From CAZADH01 sp964483805 (GTDB lineage: Bacteria; Muiribacteriota; Ozemobacteria; Ozemobacterales; Ozemobacteraceae), in contig CAZADH010000069.1 of the NCBI GenBank assembly GCA_964483805.1, forward strand, positions 1 through 23,757: a stretch of 23,757 bases of DNA, in the 5' to 3' direction. The notes under the pieces were generated by a model. It was not told the DNA's origin, searched no databases, and saw nothing but the letters and a program-made list of their open reading frames with translations. The position numbers and the translations under genes were made by a program. Positions 8,864 through 16,420 of the stretch are shown here, piece after piece. Numbering within the stretch: the first letter of the stretch is position 1; each line of letters begins with the position of its first letter.

Positions 8864-10705
8864 CTAATTTCGACCAGGTTGCAGGAAAAGAAAAGCCCGA
8901 ACCACCAACGAACCCAGACCAACAACGGCAAACAACTGCAAGGTGAGCCGCAAGAGCGACGCGACGAACGAGGGGCTCCACCCGGAGAACATCTGGTCGA
9001 TGCCTTGCTTGAACACCCACAGCACCGCCCCATCGAGTGCGGCCGGGTAGACGAAATCGACCGATGCGACCACGATCGCCACCAGAAACACCGGGGTCCA
9101 GTTGAATCGACTCGCCTCGGTCGCCGGGTCGACGACACTCGCGTTTGCGAGCGGATCGGCATGTCGGCCCCCGCCCGCCTCCGGTTTTTCGGATGCCGGC
9201 GCGTTCGGCCCGGGAACCAGGGCATCGCGCAGGCGCACCTGATGGCGCGCATGGTCGTAGCCAAGGCCGGCCCCACAATGTCGACAGGCGAAACCGAGTT
9301 GGTTCAGCTCGGTCTTGTCGATGGCGAATGAATGGTGGCAAGCCGGGCAAAGAATCGACATCGCGTTGGGGTCGACGATCTGGGTGGCCATCGCGCCGCC
9401 TGCCATGCGCTGTTTGCAGCAGTCGATCCAGGCAATGATGTTCTTGATTTCGGGCCGACCATCGGCCATCTCGCGCGCCCGCTCCCAATGGGGAAGTGCG
9501 TCGGACCACCGTTCGGCCTGACTCAGTTCGTGGGCGGTTTGGATGGTCTTCTCGAGTTCACGTTCAAACGCCTCGATCGACATGAGCCCGGCATCGGAAC
9601 CCGGGGTTGCCGCCGGCGTCGGCGCGGCCCGGCGCGTCGGTGCCGCCGCCTGACCGGCCCCACGATCGCCGGCGGGGGCGTGACCCTGTCTGAGGGGTTC
9701 GGGAGGCCCCGCGGGCTGCGCGGGCGCTTGGGGCGACACACCGGCTTTGGGAGTCGCGGCCCCCCGCTGCTTGCCGGCAGCCGGGCCAACCCGCAACTGG
9801 TAGTTGGCCAGCTCGGCGAGAATCTCGGCGCAGTTCTGCGGCCGCAGATCCGGATTGATGTCGAGCATGCGGAAGCAGAGGCGGTCCCAGAAAGGATCGA
9901 GTTCGGCCTGGTAATGGGACGGCGGCTGAAACAGCCCCATCGGCAACACGCCGCCGGTCAGCAACTCGTAGAGAACGACGCCCAGTGCATAAATGTCGCT
10001 TTTGTGTGTCACCCGCTTCGGGTCGAGCCGTTGCTCCGGCGACATGTAGTTTTCGGTGCCGAGAAAGGCGTTGGTCGCCGTCAGTGCCGGCTTCGGCGTG
10101 CCGGCCTCGAGCGAGGCCCGGGCCAGGCCAAAGTCGGTGACCTTGATGTGGCCGGCGGTGTCGATCATGATGTTCTCGGGCTTGATATCGCGGTGGATGA
10201 TGCCCTGCGCGTGCATGTAGCCCAACGCTTCGAGAGTGTCAGACATTGTATGGACAATCTCGGTGGCCGTCAGCCGACCGCGCACCATGCGGGCACGCAA
10301 GCTCTCGCCCCGGATCAACTCCATGATGTAGAACAAACACCCGTTGGCATCGCCGTGGTCGAGAACCCCGACGATGTTGTCGTGTTTCAGACCGGCGAGA
10401 ATGCTGGCCTCACGCCGGAAGCGCTCGAGCAGTTCCTCGTTGTCGCCCAGATCATCGGACATGACCTTGAGCGCGACCTCCGCGCCCTCGGGGGACCGCG
10501 CCAGAAACACCTGCCCCATGCCCCCCTGGCCCAGCAAGCTGACGATTTTGTACTTCCCCATCGAGACGGGGTTGGCCTTCGGCGGGTTGACCTCGATCTC
10601 GCTGCGGCAGGTGGGGCACAGAATCGACCGCACGTTCGGCATCTGCACCGCTTCGACGGTGCGCCGACAACTCGTGCAGGTGAATCGGTGCAGGACGCTG
10701 GCCAC
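8864..10705 (-). CDS. Membrane Ser/Thr protein kinase with zinc ribbons at both ends of the cytoplasmic part
   Basis: This is a Hanks-type kinase of 613 residues. The N-terminus holds a zinc-ribbon pattern CTSC...CPTC (Cys10, 13, 30, 33). The kinase domain has the P-loop GQGGMGQV (59-66), VALK Lys80, HRDIKPEN with catalytic Asp173, DFG at 191-193, an activation segment GTENYMSPEQR and a conserved SDIYALGVVLYELLTG. A Pro/Ala-rich linker, a short TPR-like helical region (about 420-450) and a second ribbon CPAC...CRHC (about 450-480) follow. Two hydrophobic segments close the protein (about 537-565 and 583-610). GTG 10705 is chosen because GAGGAAG lies 6 bases upstream and it begins right after the add stop. 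The gene is flanked by add (22-bp gap) and the TPR gene (5-bp gap). Confidence 0.92.
   Translation of the reverse strand: MASVLHRFTCTSCRRTVEAVQMPNVRSILCPTCRSEIEVNPPKANPVSMGKYKIVSLLGQGGMGQVFLARSPEGAEVALKVMSDDLGDNEELLERFRREASILAGLKHDNIVGVLDHGDANGCLFYIMELIRGESLRARMVRGRLTATEIVHTMSDTLEALGYMHAQGIIHRDIKPENIMIDTAGHIKVTDFGLARASLEAGTPKPALTATNAFLGTENYMSPEQRLDPKRVTHKSDIYALGVVLYELLTGGVLPMGLFQPPSHYQAELDPFWDRLCFRMLDINPDLRPQNCAEILAELANYQLRVGPAAGKQRGAATPKAGVSPQAPAQPAGPPEPLRQGHAPAGDRGAGQAAAPTRRAAPTPAATPGSDAGLMSIEAFERELEKTIQTAHELSQAERWSDALPHWERAREMADGRPEIKNIIAWIDCCKQRMAGGAMATQIVDPNAMSILCPACHHSFAIDKTELNQLGFACRHCGAGLGYDHARHQVRLRDALVPGPNAPASEKPEAGGGRHADPLANASVVDPATEASRFNWTPVFLVAIVVASVDFVYPAALDGAVLWVFKQGIDQMFSGWSPSFVASLLRLTLQLFAVVGLGSLVVRAFLFLQPGRN
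10240..10252. repeat. Dispersed palindrome, degenerate (CAGAC ATT GTATG)
   Basis: Seven of ten arm bases match, inside the Ser/Thr kinase gene (minus-strand codons CAT ACA ATG TCT GAC). A weak member. Confidence 0.3.
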
Positions 10706-10727
10706 GTTGTTCTTCCTCGGTTTTGGC

Positions 10728-11876
10728 TCAGGCCGCCGGGGTCTTGCCCAGCAGTTCGCAATCGAGTACGGGCGTGACCCGGGCCAGCAAGGCTTCTTTT
10801 TGCTCGTAGGGCAGGAAGGTGCTCTCGAAACCGTAGAGCAACATTTTGTGCAGATCGTGGCGGGTGAGCGCGAAGGCATCGACCAGGCGTTGCAGCTCGA
10901 GCGTGACCGTGGTGTCGGAGACCAGGCGGTTGTCGGTGCAGATCGTGAACCGCATCTTGTCGTCGAGGAAGGTCTTGATCGGATGCGCGGCGATCGAGGG
11001 CACGGTTGCCGTCTGGATATTGCTCGTCACACAGATCTCGAGCGGAATGCGCTTGTCTTTGAAATATCTGTATAACGTATGTAAGCGAGAATCGTCTTTG
11101 GCCTCGATGAGGCGCGTACCATGCCCGATACGATGGGCATGACAATACTTGACCGCCTGTTCGATGCTGTCGGGGCCGTAGGCTTCGCCGGCGTGAACGG
11201 TAATCGAGAGATGGTGACTGATGATCTCTTGAAAAGCGTTGTAGAAGTCGCGGGCGGGAAACCCGTTCTCGGGGCCGGCAATATCGAACCCCACGATCTT
11301 GTCGTGTTTTTCGGAGAGCCGGCAGGTCACCCGCGCGATCTCTTCGGCAAGCAGTTGCGCCAGCCGGGCATCGGAGAAGGTCGAGAGGCGGTCTTTCAGG
11401 CGTGCCGCGGTGTGCGAGATCTGGTACGGGAAGTTGCGCATGCCGCAGACGATCAGCCCCGTCTTGATATCGAACCGTTTCTCGGCACGGTCGAGGCCGG
11501 CGATCACGCTCTCGAAGATCTTCTCGATCGTGAGCAGATTATTGGTGTGCAGAATGGGCGCAAAACGAACCTCGATATATTTGACGTTTTCTTTGGCGGC
11601 ATCTTCGGCCAGTTCGTAGGCGGCCCGTTCGAGTGCCTCGTCGGTCTGCAAGACGAGCAACGTCACATCGAACACCTTGAGGTAATCGACGAGACTGGCG
11701 ACGCCGTCTTTAAGGACGACCACTCGCCGCAATTCGTCTTCGTTGTCGGCGGGCAAGCGAATTTTGTATTGATCGGCCAACTCGAGAATGGTCTTGATGC
11801 GCATCGAACCGTCGAGATGGCAGTGCAGATCGGTCTTGGGCAGACGCTGCAAAAGGTCGAACGGGATATCGCTCAT
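10728..11876 (-). CDS. add: Adenosine deaminase
   Basis: The 382-residue protein matches the metal-dependent adenosine/AMP deaminase family, which hydrolyses adenosine to inosine and ammonia in purine salvage. Visible features are the metal-binding HxH in TDLHCHLDGS (His18, His20), VHAGEAYGP (His228 with the catalytic Glu close by), HRIGHGTRL (about 245-253) and the ICTDNRLVSDTTVT segment (Asp315), typical of the bacterial Add form. ATG 11876 has a strong ribosome-binding site (GAGGAGG). It heads an apparent operon with a Ser/Thr kinase and a TPR protein, an unusual pairing for a salvage enzyme. A promoter with -10 TATACT (11917-11922) lies upstream, overlapped by a degenerate copy of the dispersed palindrome. 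Confidence 0.95.
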   Translation of the reverse strand: MSDIPFDLLQRLPKTDLHCHLDGSMRIKTILELADQYKIRLPADNEDELRRVVVLKDGVASLVDYLKVFDVTLLVLQTDEALERAAYELAEDAAKENVKYIEVRFAPILHTNNLLTIEKIFESVIAGLDRAEKRFDIKTGLIVCGMRNFPYQISHTAARLKDRLSTFSDARLAQLLAEEIARVTCRLSEKHDKIVGFDIAGPENGFPARDFYNAFQEIISHHLSITVHAGEAYGPDSIEQAVKYCHAHRIGHGTRLIEAKDDSRLHTLYRYFKDKRIPLEICVTSNIQTATVPSIAAHPIKTFLDDKMRFTICTDNRLVSDTTVTLELQRLVDAFALTRHDLHKMLLYGFESTFLPYEQKEALLARVTPVLDCELLGKTPAA

Positions 11877-11909
11877 TAAGGTCCTCCTCGCCATGGCCCG
11901 GCCGGGGTC

Positions 11910-11922
11910 AACACGAAGTATA
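11910..11922. repeat. Dispersed palindrome, degenerate (AACAC GAA GTATA)
   Basis: Eight of ten arm bases match and the spacer GAA equals those of the 17890 and 3493 copies. It lies 34 bp upstream of the add start and overlaps its putative -10 box (minus-strand TATACT), so it may act as an operator. Confidence 0.5.
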
Positions 11923-11945
11923 CCGTGCCCCGACCGATTTTGCCA
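11917..11945 (-). promoter_or_regulatory. Putative promoter for add operon
   Basis: Minus strand: TGGCAA (-35, 11945-11940), 17-bp spacer, TATACT (-10, 11922-11917). The -10 is good and the -35 weak. A dispersed-palindrome copy overlaps the -10. Confidence 0.4.
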
Positions 11946-11956
11946 CGCCCACCGTT

Positions 11957-11984
11957 TTGTCTCGAGGGCGAAATCGAATATACT
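11957..11984 (+). promoter_or_regulatory. Putative promoter for anti-sigma/sigma operon
   Basis: TTGTCT (-35, 11957-11962), 16-bp spacer, TATACT (-10, 11979-11984). The predicted leader to GTG 12109 is about 118 nt. It resembles the ychF promoter (TTGTCG...TAGAAT). Confidence 0.5.
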
Positions 11985-12068
11985 GCGCAGGCAGGATCGC
12001 CCGGGAGCGCACCGCTGCCCGCAATCGCCGGCGGCTCTGGCGGAGGCGAAAATTGACCGAACCCGTCG

Positions 12069-12091
12069 ATCATGAACCGCGTCTTCATGAT
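12069..12091. promoter_or_regulatory. Inverted repeat immediately before the anti-sigma ribosome-binding site
   Basis: ATCATGAA (12069-12076) and TTCATGAT (12084-12091), perfect 8-base arms with a 7-base loop, ending 3 bases before the GGGAGG ribosome-binding site. It could be an RNA hairpin tuning translation or a DNA operator downstream of the start. Confidence 0.45.
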
Positions 12092-12108
12092 GCAGGGAGG
12101 GAACAACC

Positions 12109-13023
12109 GTGAGCGAATGCCAGGAATTCAACCAGAAGTTGCAGGAGTTCGACCCCAGCGAGCCGCGAGAACTCGCCGAGTTGCAGCGGCATGCCGCCGC
12201 CTGTCCGAAGTGCGCCCGCGTTCTCGAGCGCGAGATGCGCACCCTGGCGACGTTGCGTGGATTCGATCGGGCCGTTCATCCCCGTGACCTGACCAAAGCC
12301 ATCGTAACCCGTGCGCGCGAGGCGGGTTCGATCGGGGCAATGCCGTGGTGGCAGCAGCTTCTCGGCCGACTCGTGCCGGCCGGTGGCGCTCGCCTGGCCT
12401 TCGGCATGGTGGCAACCCTGATCGTGGCGGTGGTCATCACGGTCGGCCAGTTCACGCGCACACCGCACGTCGTGCCGGCGCCTACCGGCTCGACCTGGGA
12501 ATGCGTCATGCTTGCCGGCGAGGGATTGGTCAACAACGCCCGCATCATGTCGTCCCTGTTTCCGGTCAAGCTCGACAACGGTGCCAAACTGCAAGTCATG
12601 GCCGGTGGCATCGCCCGATTGGTTCTCCCCGAGCGGGCCGCCGCCAAAATGGCCTCGGGGCGGGTTCGCGCCGCACCATCAGGCTTGTGGCTCGATACGG
12701 GGCAACTCGACCTCGAGGTCCAACCGATCGCCCCCGACCATCCTTTTGTGGTGCACACCCCACTGGCTTCGGTGACGGTCATCGGCACCCGCTTCTCGCT
12801 CAACCTCGACGAACGCGAGCTGGTGGTCACGGTCGATGCGGGCCGTGTTCGGCTCACCACCCCGCGCCAAACGCTCGAGGTGGCGCCCCACATGGTGGCG
12901 ACCGTCGACGCGTGTGGTATGATTCGGGCAACAATGCAAACGAATCCTGCCACCACGCCTTCGTCGCAGCCGGCCCAGATTCCCGCAACCGGCCGCCCCG
13001 AGGTGCCCAACTCGGCCGAGTAA
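12109..13023 (+). CDS. Anti-sigma factor with zinc-finger N-terminus, one TM helix and FecR domain
   Basis: The 304-residue protein starts at GTG 12109, 8 bases after GGGAGG. The N-terminus holds the anti-sigma zinc motif HAAACPKC (H-x3-C-x2-C), which normally clamps an ECF sigma factor. One transmembrane helix follows (about residues 100-120, LAFGMVATLIVAVVITVGQF). The outer part is FecR-like: VKLDNGAKLQVMAGGIARLVLPE...GQLDLEV...PFVVHTPLASVTVIGTRFSLNLDERELVVTVDAGRVRLTT. Its tail is Pro/Thr/Ser-rich. It lies 1 base upstream of the sigma gene, so the pair is almost certainly regulator and target, with the outer FecR domain sensing an envelope signal. The order anti-sigma then sigma is the reverse of the commoner arrangement. 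Confidence 0.87.
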   Translation: MSECQEFNQKLQEFDPSEPRELAELQRHAAACPKCARVLEREMRTLATLRGFDRAVHPRDLTKAIVTRAREAGSIGAMPWWQQLLGRLVPAGGARLAFGMVATLIVAVVITVGQFTRTPHVVPAPTGSTWECVMLAGEGLVNNARIMSSLFPVKLDNGAKLQVMAGGIARLVLPERAAAKMASGRVRAAPSGLWLDTGQLDLEVQPIAPDHPFVVHTPLASVTVIGTRFSLNLDERELVVTVDAGRVRLTTPRQTLEVAPHMVATVDACGMIRATMQTNPATTPSSQPAQIPATGRPEVPNSAE

Positions 13024-13024
13024 G

Positions 13025-13618
13025 ATGGCCTCACCCAATGAGGTCGATGCCGCCCTGGTGCAGAGCGCGCTCCGGGGCGATGAGCAGGCATTTGCCACCC
13101 TCGTCGCCAAGTATCACGGCCTCGTGCTGCGCTTTCTCATCCACTTCACCGGGAACGTGGAAGAAGCCGAAGACATCACCCAGGAAACCTTCCTGAAGTT
13201 CTTCGCCAAGATGAACCTGCACAACCCGGCGCACGCCCTCGCGGGTTGGCTGGTCACCATGGCCCGCAACCTGGCGATCAGTCACCATCGCAAACGGCAC
13301 CCGACACCGATCGCCCCCGAGACGCTCGCCGCCGTGATCAAGACCACCGCCGCCTCACCCGAAAGCGAAACCCTCGCACGCGCCGAGACCGAGGAACTGC
13401 ACCAGTGCCTGCAGGGCCTGCCCGAGAACCTGCGCGAGGTTCTGGTGCTGCGCTACATCATGGGCATTCCGCTGCAGGACGTCGCCGATCTGCTCGGCAT
13501 TCCGCCCGGGACGGCAAAATCACGCTGCTTCGCGGCCCGCACGGAACTGCGGGCCGCGCTCGACCGCCTCGAGAACCGCGCCGCCGCTGCCAGCGGCGGC
13601 GCCGCGGACAGACCCTAG
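13025..13618 (+). CDS. ECF-type RNA polymerase sigma factor
   Basis: The 197-residue protein has a region-2 block (YHGLVLRFLIHFTGNVEEAEDITQETFLKFFAKM) and a region-4 helix-turn-helix (ENLREVLVLRYIMGIPLQDVADLLGIPPGTAKSRCFAARTELRAAL). Regions 1.1 and 3 are absent, as expected for sigma-70 group IV. The start ATG overlaps nothing but lies only 1 base after the stop of the anti-sigma gene, so translation is probably coupled. The C-terminus is low-complexity Ala/Gly, encoded by a 12-bp-arm hairpin, and ends in DRP from a REP-like palindrome. The stop codon overlaps the stop of the OPT gene on the other strand by 4 bases (CTAG). The promoters it reads are unknown. Confidence 0.92.
   Translation: MASPNEVDAALVQSALRGDEQAFATLVAKYHGLVLRFLIHFTGNVEEAEDITQETFLKFFAKMNLHNPAHALAGWLVTMARNLAISHHRKRHPTPIAPETLAAVIKTTAASPESETLARAETEELHQCLQGLPENLREVLVLRYIMGIPLQDVADLLGIPPGTAKSRCFAARTELRAALDRLENRAAAASGGAADRP
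13578..13602. repeat. GC-only inverted repeat in 3' end of sigma gene
   Basis: Arms of 12 bases (GCGCCGCCGCTG and CAGCGGCGGCGC) around a single central C, encoding the low-complexity AAAASGGAA tail of the sigma factor. It lies 3 bases before the REP-like palindrome; in RNA it would form a very stable hairpin, possibly part of the termination structure. Confidence 0.6.
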
Positions 13619-13627
13619 GGTCTGTCC
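13606..13627. repeat. REP-like perfect palindrome at sigma/OPT convergent junction
   Basis: Two perfect 11-base arms, GGACAGACCCT and AGGGTCTGTCC, centred on CCTAGG. The sigma stop TAG (13616-13618, +) and the OPT stop (13615-13617, -) both lie in the centre, so both proteins end in DRP. It is the second copy of the element at 4188-4213, sharing the 19 bases CCTAGGGTCTGTCCCCAAC. Confidence 0.75.
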
Positions 13628-16230
13628 CCAACCGGCGGCTTCGAGGCGGGGGCGGGCGAGAGCAGCCACTGCTTGCCGACGGCAAACAGGAACAGGCAGA
13701 GCAACCCGAAGGCAATCGTGCAGGCCTGGTTGCTGTCGGCCACCTGCGTGAGATAGCGAACGGTTTCGTCACCGGCATTGAACCGTTTGAGCAAGGCCGG
13801 CATGGCCAACGCCTGCAACGTCTCGTTCGCAAACGCGTCGATGAGCGCCAATATGACGGCACCGATCGAACCGCCGGCAATCAACCCGGACGCCAGCAGC
13901 ACGGCCGGGCTGGTCTCGGCCTCAGTCGCGTCTTGCGGCCGCCGCGCCGTGGCATCGACCAGGTATCGCACCGCGCCACCGATGAAAATCGGCACCGAGG
14001 CCGAGAACGGCAGGTAGACCCCGACCGCGAACGGCAACGACGAAACCCGGCACAGTTCAAGCATCAAGGCGATCAGCGCCCCGACGATCACCAGGACCCA
14101 CGGCAGTTTCTGGGTGAGAATGCCGTCGATGATCAGCGACATCAGTCGCGCCTTGGGAGCGTCGTATTTCGTCACCTTCGGCCCAGGGACCACGCCGCAG
14201 GCAATCGAGCCGTCGTCGTTCAACAAGAAACGTTTGATCTGCTGTGCCCTGGCCGCCTCGGCCAACTCGGCCGGCATCGACGCAGCGAAGGCCGCCACCT
14301 CGATCACCGCATAATCCCGCACTGCGGCCGGATCGCTCGCATACTTCTGCTCGCGCACTTTCGCCTGGGTCATGTCGAAACGCCACGCGGTCGCAGGCAG
14401 TTGCGGATACCGGTTCTCGCAGGCGCGGGTATCGGCCACCCCGTTGATACCGGGGTCGACGACGTAGGCGATCTTGTTGTCGTCGCCGATGAGATACTTG
14501 CCCGCCGGCAGCGCACCGTCGGCTTCGCTCATGCGCAATACACGGTATTCACGTTGATCGAACCGCCCTTCGGGGCCGGCCGGGCGCTCGCGCGTCGGCG
14601 AGAGCTTCGCCGCCTCGACGGTCACCCCGGCGAGGGCTCCGGTCGGTCGGACGTAGACGGTCGAGGCATCGTTGAGCAACAGCAACGTGTAGCCGATGAC
14701 CACCGACGAAGTCAGGGCGCCGATGAGGATGGCGATCTGCTGGTAGCGCGGCGTCGCGCCGATGAGATAGCCCGTCTTCAGGTCTTGCGAACAGGTGCCG
14801 CCGTTGCTGGCAGCAATACAAACGATGGCAGCAATCGACAGGGCGGTCACCCGGTGTTCGACGCCCGTCCAGCCCATGCCCAGGAAGATCAGACAGGTGA
14901 GCAGCAGGGTCGAGACGGTCATGCCGGAGATCGGGTTCGATGACGAGCCGATTTCGCCGGTCAACCGTGAACTGACGGTGACGAACAGGAAACCAAACAG
15001 CACGATCAACGCCGCGCCCACGAGATTGACGTTGAGAATCGGGGTCAAGCCGATGGCGCCGATCAACAGTGCCGAACCGACGAGCACGAACAGCATCGGC
15101 AGGTCGCTGTCGGTGCGCACCACCGCGGTGCCGCTCCCGCCGCTGCCCCGCAGATCCCGCAGGCCCGACATGAAGCCGCCGAAGATCAGCGGAATCGAGC
15201 GGAAGACCGAGATCAGACCACCGGCCGCCACGGCACCGGCCCCGATGTAGAGAACGTAGGCGTCGCGAATCCCCTTGCTGTCGAGATTGGTGATCAGATC
15301 GGTCGCCGGAAACAGTGGCTGGGTGAGGCCGTCGCCGATCATCTTGATTAGGGGGATCAGCACCAGATACGCCAGGATGGCCCCGGCCATCATGATGCAC
15401 CCCGTTGCCGGCCCGATGATGTAGCCGACGCCGAGCATCTCGGGCGTGAACTCACCGCCCACCTTCACCTGGTCCCACCACTTGGGCGTGGGCGCCGCCG
15501 CGGGCGCGGCCGTTTCGACGGCACCGGCAGCGCCGGCAGCACCGGCCGACCCGCGAAACCAACCGAGCACGGTGCGAGGCAGCTCGACGAGCAGACCGGT
15601 CATGGTGGTGTCGGGTCCGAGTTTCAGACATTTGATGCCATCTGTCAATACTTTGTAAAGAACACCCAGACCGAACCCGGTGAACACCGTCTTCGCGCTG
15701 GTCCCGCCTTGTTCACCGACGATGAGGACCTCGGCGCAGGCCGTTCCTTCCGGATACATCAGCTTGCCGTGCTGTTTGACGATCAAGCCGCGCCGCAGCG
15801 GGATCATCATCAACACCCCCAACAGGCCGCCGAAGCAGGCCACGGTCATGACCCGGATGACTTCCATGTCGTAACCCATGATCATCAGCGCCGGCATGGT
15901 GACACCGACGCCGAAGGCGATCGATTCACCGGCCGACCCGGTGGTCTGCACGATGTTGTTCTCGAGAATGGTGGCCGGTCGCGCGCCCAGCAGGCGGGAC
16001 AGGAAGCGAAACAGGGTGATCGAAATGACCGCGATCGGAATCGACGCCGAGATGGTCATGCCGACCTTGAGCACGAGATAGACCGAGGTGGTCCCGAAGA
16101 GGATGCCCAACAGAATACCCACCAGGATCGGCACCAACGAAAACTCGGGCATGGTGGTCGTCGCCGGGACGTAGGGTTGGTGTTCGACCTCGGTGCTGGC
16201 GGGGGTCTGAACGGCATTGGGATCGGTCAT
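13615..16230 (-). CDS. OPT-family oligopeptide transporter
   Basis: The 871-residue polytopic membrane protein carries the OPT signature regions: SLVPILVGILLGILFGTTSVYLVLKVGMTISASIPIAV near the start, then GKLMYPEGTACAEVLIVGEQGG, and later NGGTCSQDLKTGYLIGATPRYQQ. Hydrophobic segments occur throughout. OPT/YSL transporters import oligopeptides or metal chelates, probably with protons; the substrate here is unknown. A hydrophilic insertion of about 175 residues (roughly 517-694) interrupts the region just before the conserved APKARLMSLIIDGILTQKLPW segment. ATG 16230 is preferred over 16251 because AAGGAG lies 8 bases upstream. The last residues (VGDRP) and the stop come from a REP-like palindrome. 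Two copies of the dispersed 13-bp palindrome lie inside the gene (14537-14549 and 15647-15659). Confidence 0.92.
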   Translation of the reverse strand: MTDPNAVQTPASTEVEHQPYVPATTTMPEFSLVPILVGILLGILFGTTSVYLVLKVGMTISASIPIAVISITLFRFLSRLLGARPATILENNIVQTTGSAGESIAFGVGVTMPALMIMGYDMEVIRVMTVACFGGLLGVLMMIPLRRGLIVKQHGKLMYPEGTACAEVLIVGEQGGTSAKTVFTGFGLGVLYKVLTDGIKCLKLGPDTTMTGLLVELPRTVLGWFRGSAGAAGAAGAVETAAPAAAPTPKWWDQVKVGGEFTPEMLGVGYIIGPATGCIMMAGAILAYLVLIPLIKMIGDGLTQPLFPATDLITNLDSKGIRDAYVLYIGAGAVAAGGLISVFRSIPLIFGGFMSGLRDLRGSGGSGTAVVRTDSDLPMLFVLVGSALLIGAIGLTPILNVNLVGAALIVLFGFLFVTVSSRLTGEIGSSSNPISGMTVSTLLLTCLIFLGMGWTGVEHRVTALSIAAIVCIAASNGGTCSQDLKTGYLIGATPRYQQIAILIGALTSSVVIGYTLLLLNDASTVYVRPTGALAGVTVEAAKLSPTRERPAGPEGRFDQREYRVLRMSEADGALPAGKYLIGDDNKIAYVVDPGINGVADTRACENRYPQLPATAWRFDMTQAKVREQKYASDPAAVRDYAVIEVAAFAASMPAELAEAARAQQIKRFLLNDDGSIACGVVPGPKVTKYDAPKARLMSLIIDGILTQKLPWVLVIVGALIALMLELCRVSSLPFAVGVYLPFSASVPIFIGGAVRYLVDATARRPQDATEAETSPAVLLASGLIAGGSIGAVILALIDAFANETLQALAMPALLKRFNAGDETVRYLTQVADSNQACTIAFGLLCLFLFAVGKQWLLSPAPASKPPVGDRP
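14537..14549. repeat. Dispersed palindrome, perfect arms (AATAC ACG GTATT)
   Basis: Perfect 5-3-5 palindrome inside the OPT gene. On the minus strand it reads GTGAATACCGTGTATTGCGC, 17 of 20 identical to the copy at the VanW/NHL junction (771-790). Confidence 0.8.
15647..15659. repeat. Dispersed palindrome, degenerate (AATAC TTT GTAAA)
   Basis: Eight of ten arm bases match, inside the OPT gene. The minus strand reads TTTACAAAGTATTGACA, nearly identical to the lepA copy. It forces the codons TAC AAA GTA TTG ACA. Confidence 0.55.
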
Positions 16231-16270
16231 GGTTGCGTGCTCCTTCGGCAAACGGTCGCGGGGTTTTGGT

Positions 16271-16300
16271 TAGATAGCACGGGGTACGGCACCGATGCAA
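16271..16300 (-). promoter_or_regulatory. Putative promoter for OPT transporter
   Basis: Minus strand TTGCAT (-35, 16300-16295), 18-bp spacer, TATCTA (-10, 16276-16271), about 40 bp before ATG 16230. Moderate match. Confidence 0.35.
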
Positions 16301-16358
16301 AGGGATTGGCCAAAGGGGAAATCGGCAAACCCGCGCACGCAGAATCGCTGCTGCCCCG

Positions 16359-16387
16359 TTGTCGCCGAACCCGTCGTGGTGTAGAAT
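16359..16387 (+). promoter_or_regulatory. Putative sigma-70-type promoter for ychF operon
   Basis: TTGTCG (-35, 16359-16364), 17-bp spacer, TAGAAT (-10, 16382-16387), with TG upstream of the -10. ATG 16421 follows about 27 nt after the predicted start. Confidence 0.55.
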
Positions 16388-16420
16388 CGGCGCACCGTCA
16401 CCGTTAAGGAGTCGCCACCC

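Noticed and set aside
9332..10777. Long + strand open frame opposite the kinase
   Set aside because: Antisense shadow of intact kinase motifs on the other strand.
11064..11085. AATATCTGTATAACGTATGTAAG in add as a palindrome copy
   Set aside because: AT-rich and suggestive, but no window fits the 5-3-5 spacing.
13246..14943. Long + strand frame running from the sigma gene into the OPT region
   Set aside because: It is out of frame with sigma region 4 and antisense to OPT signatures; composition is that of a shadow frame.
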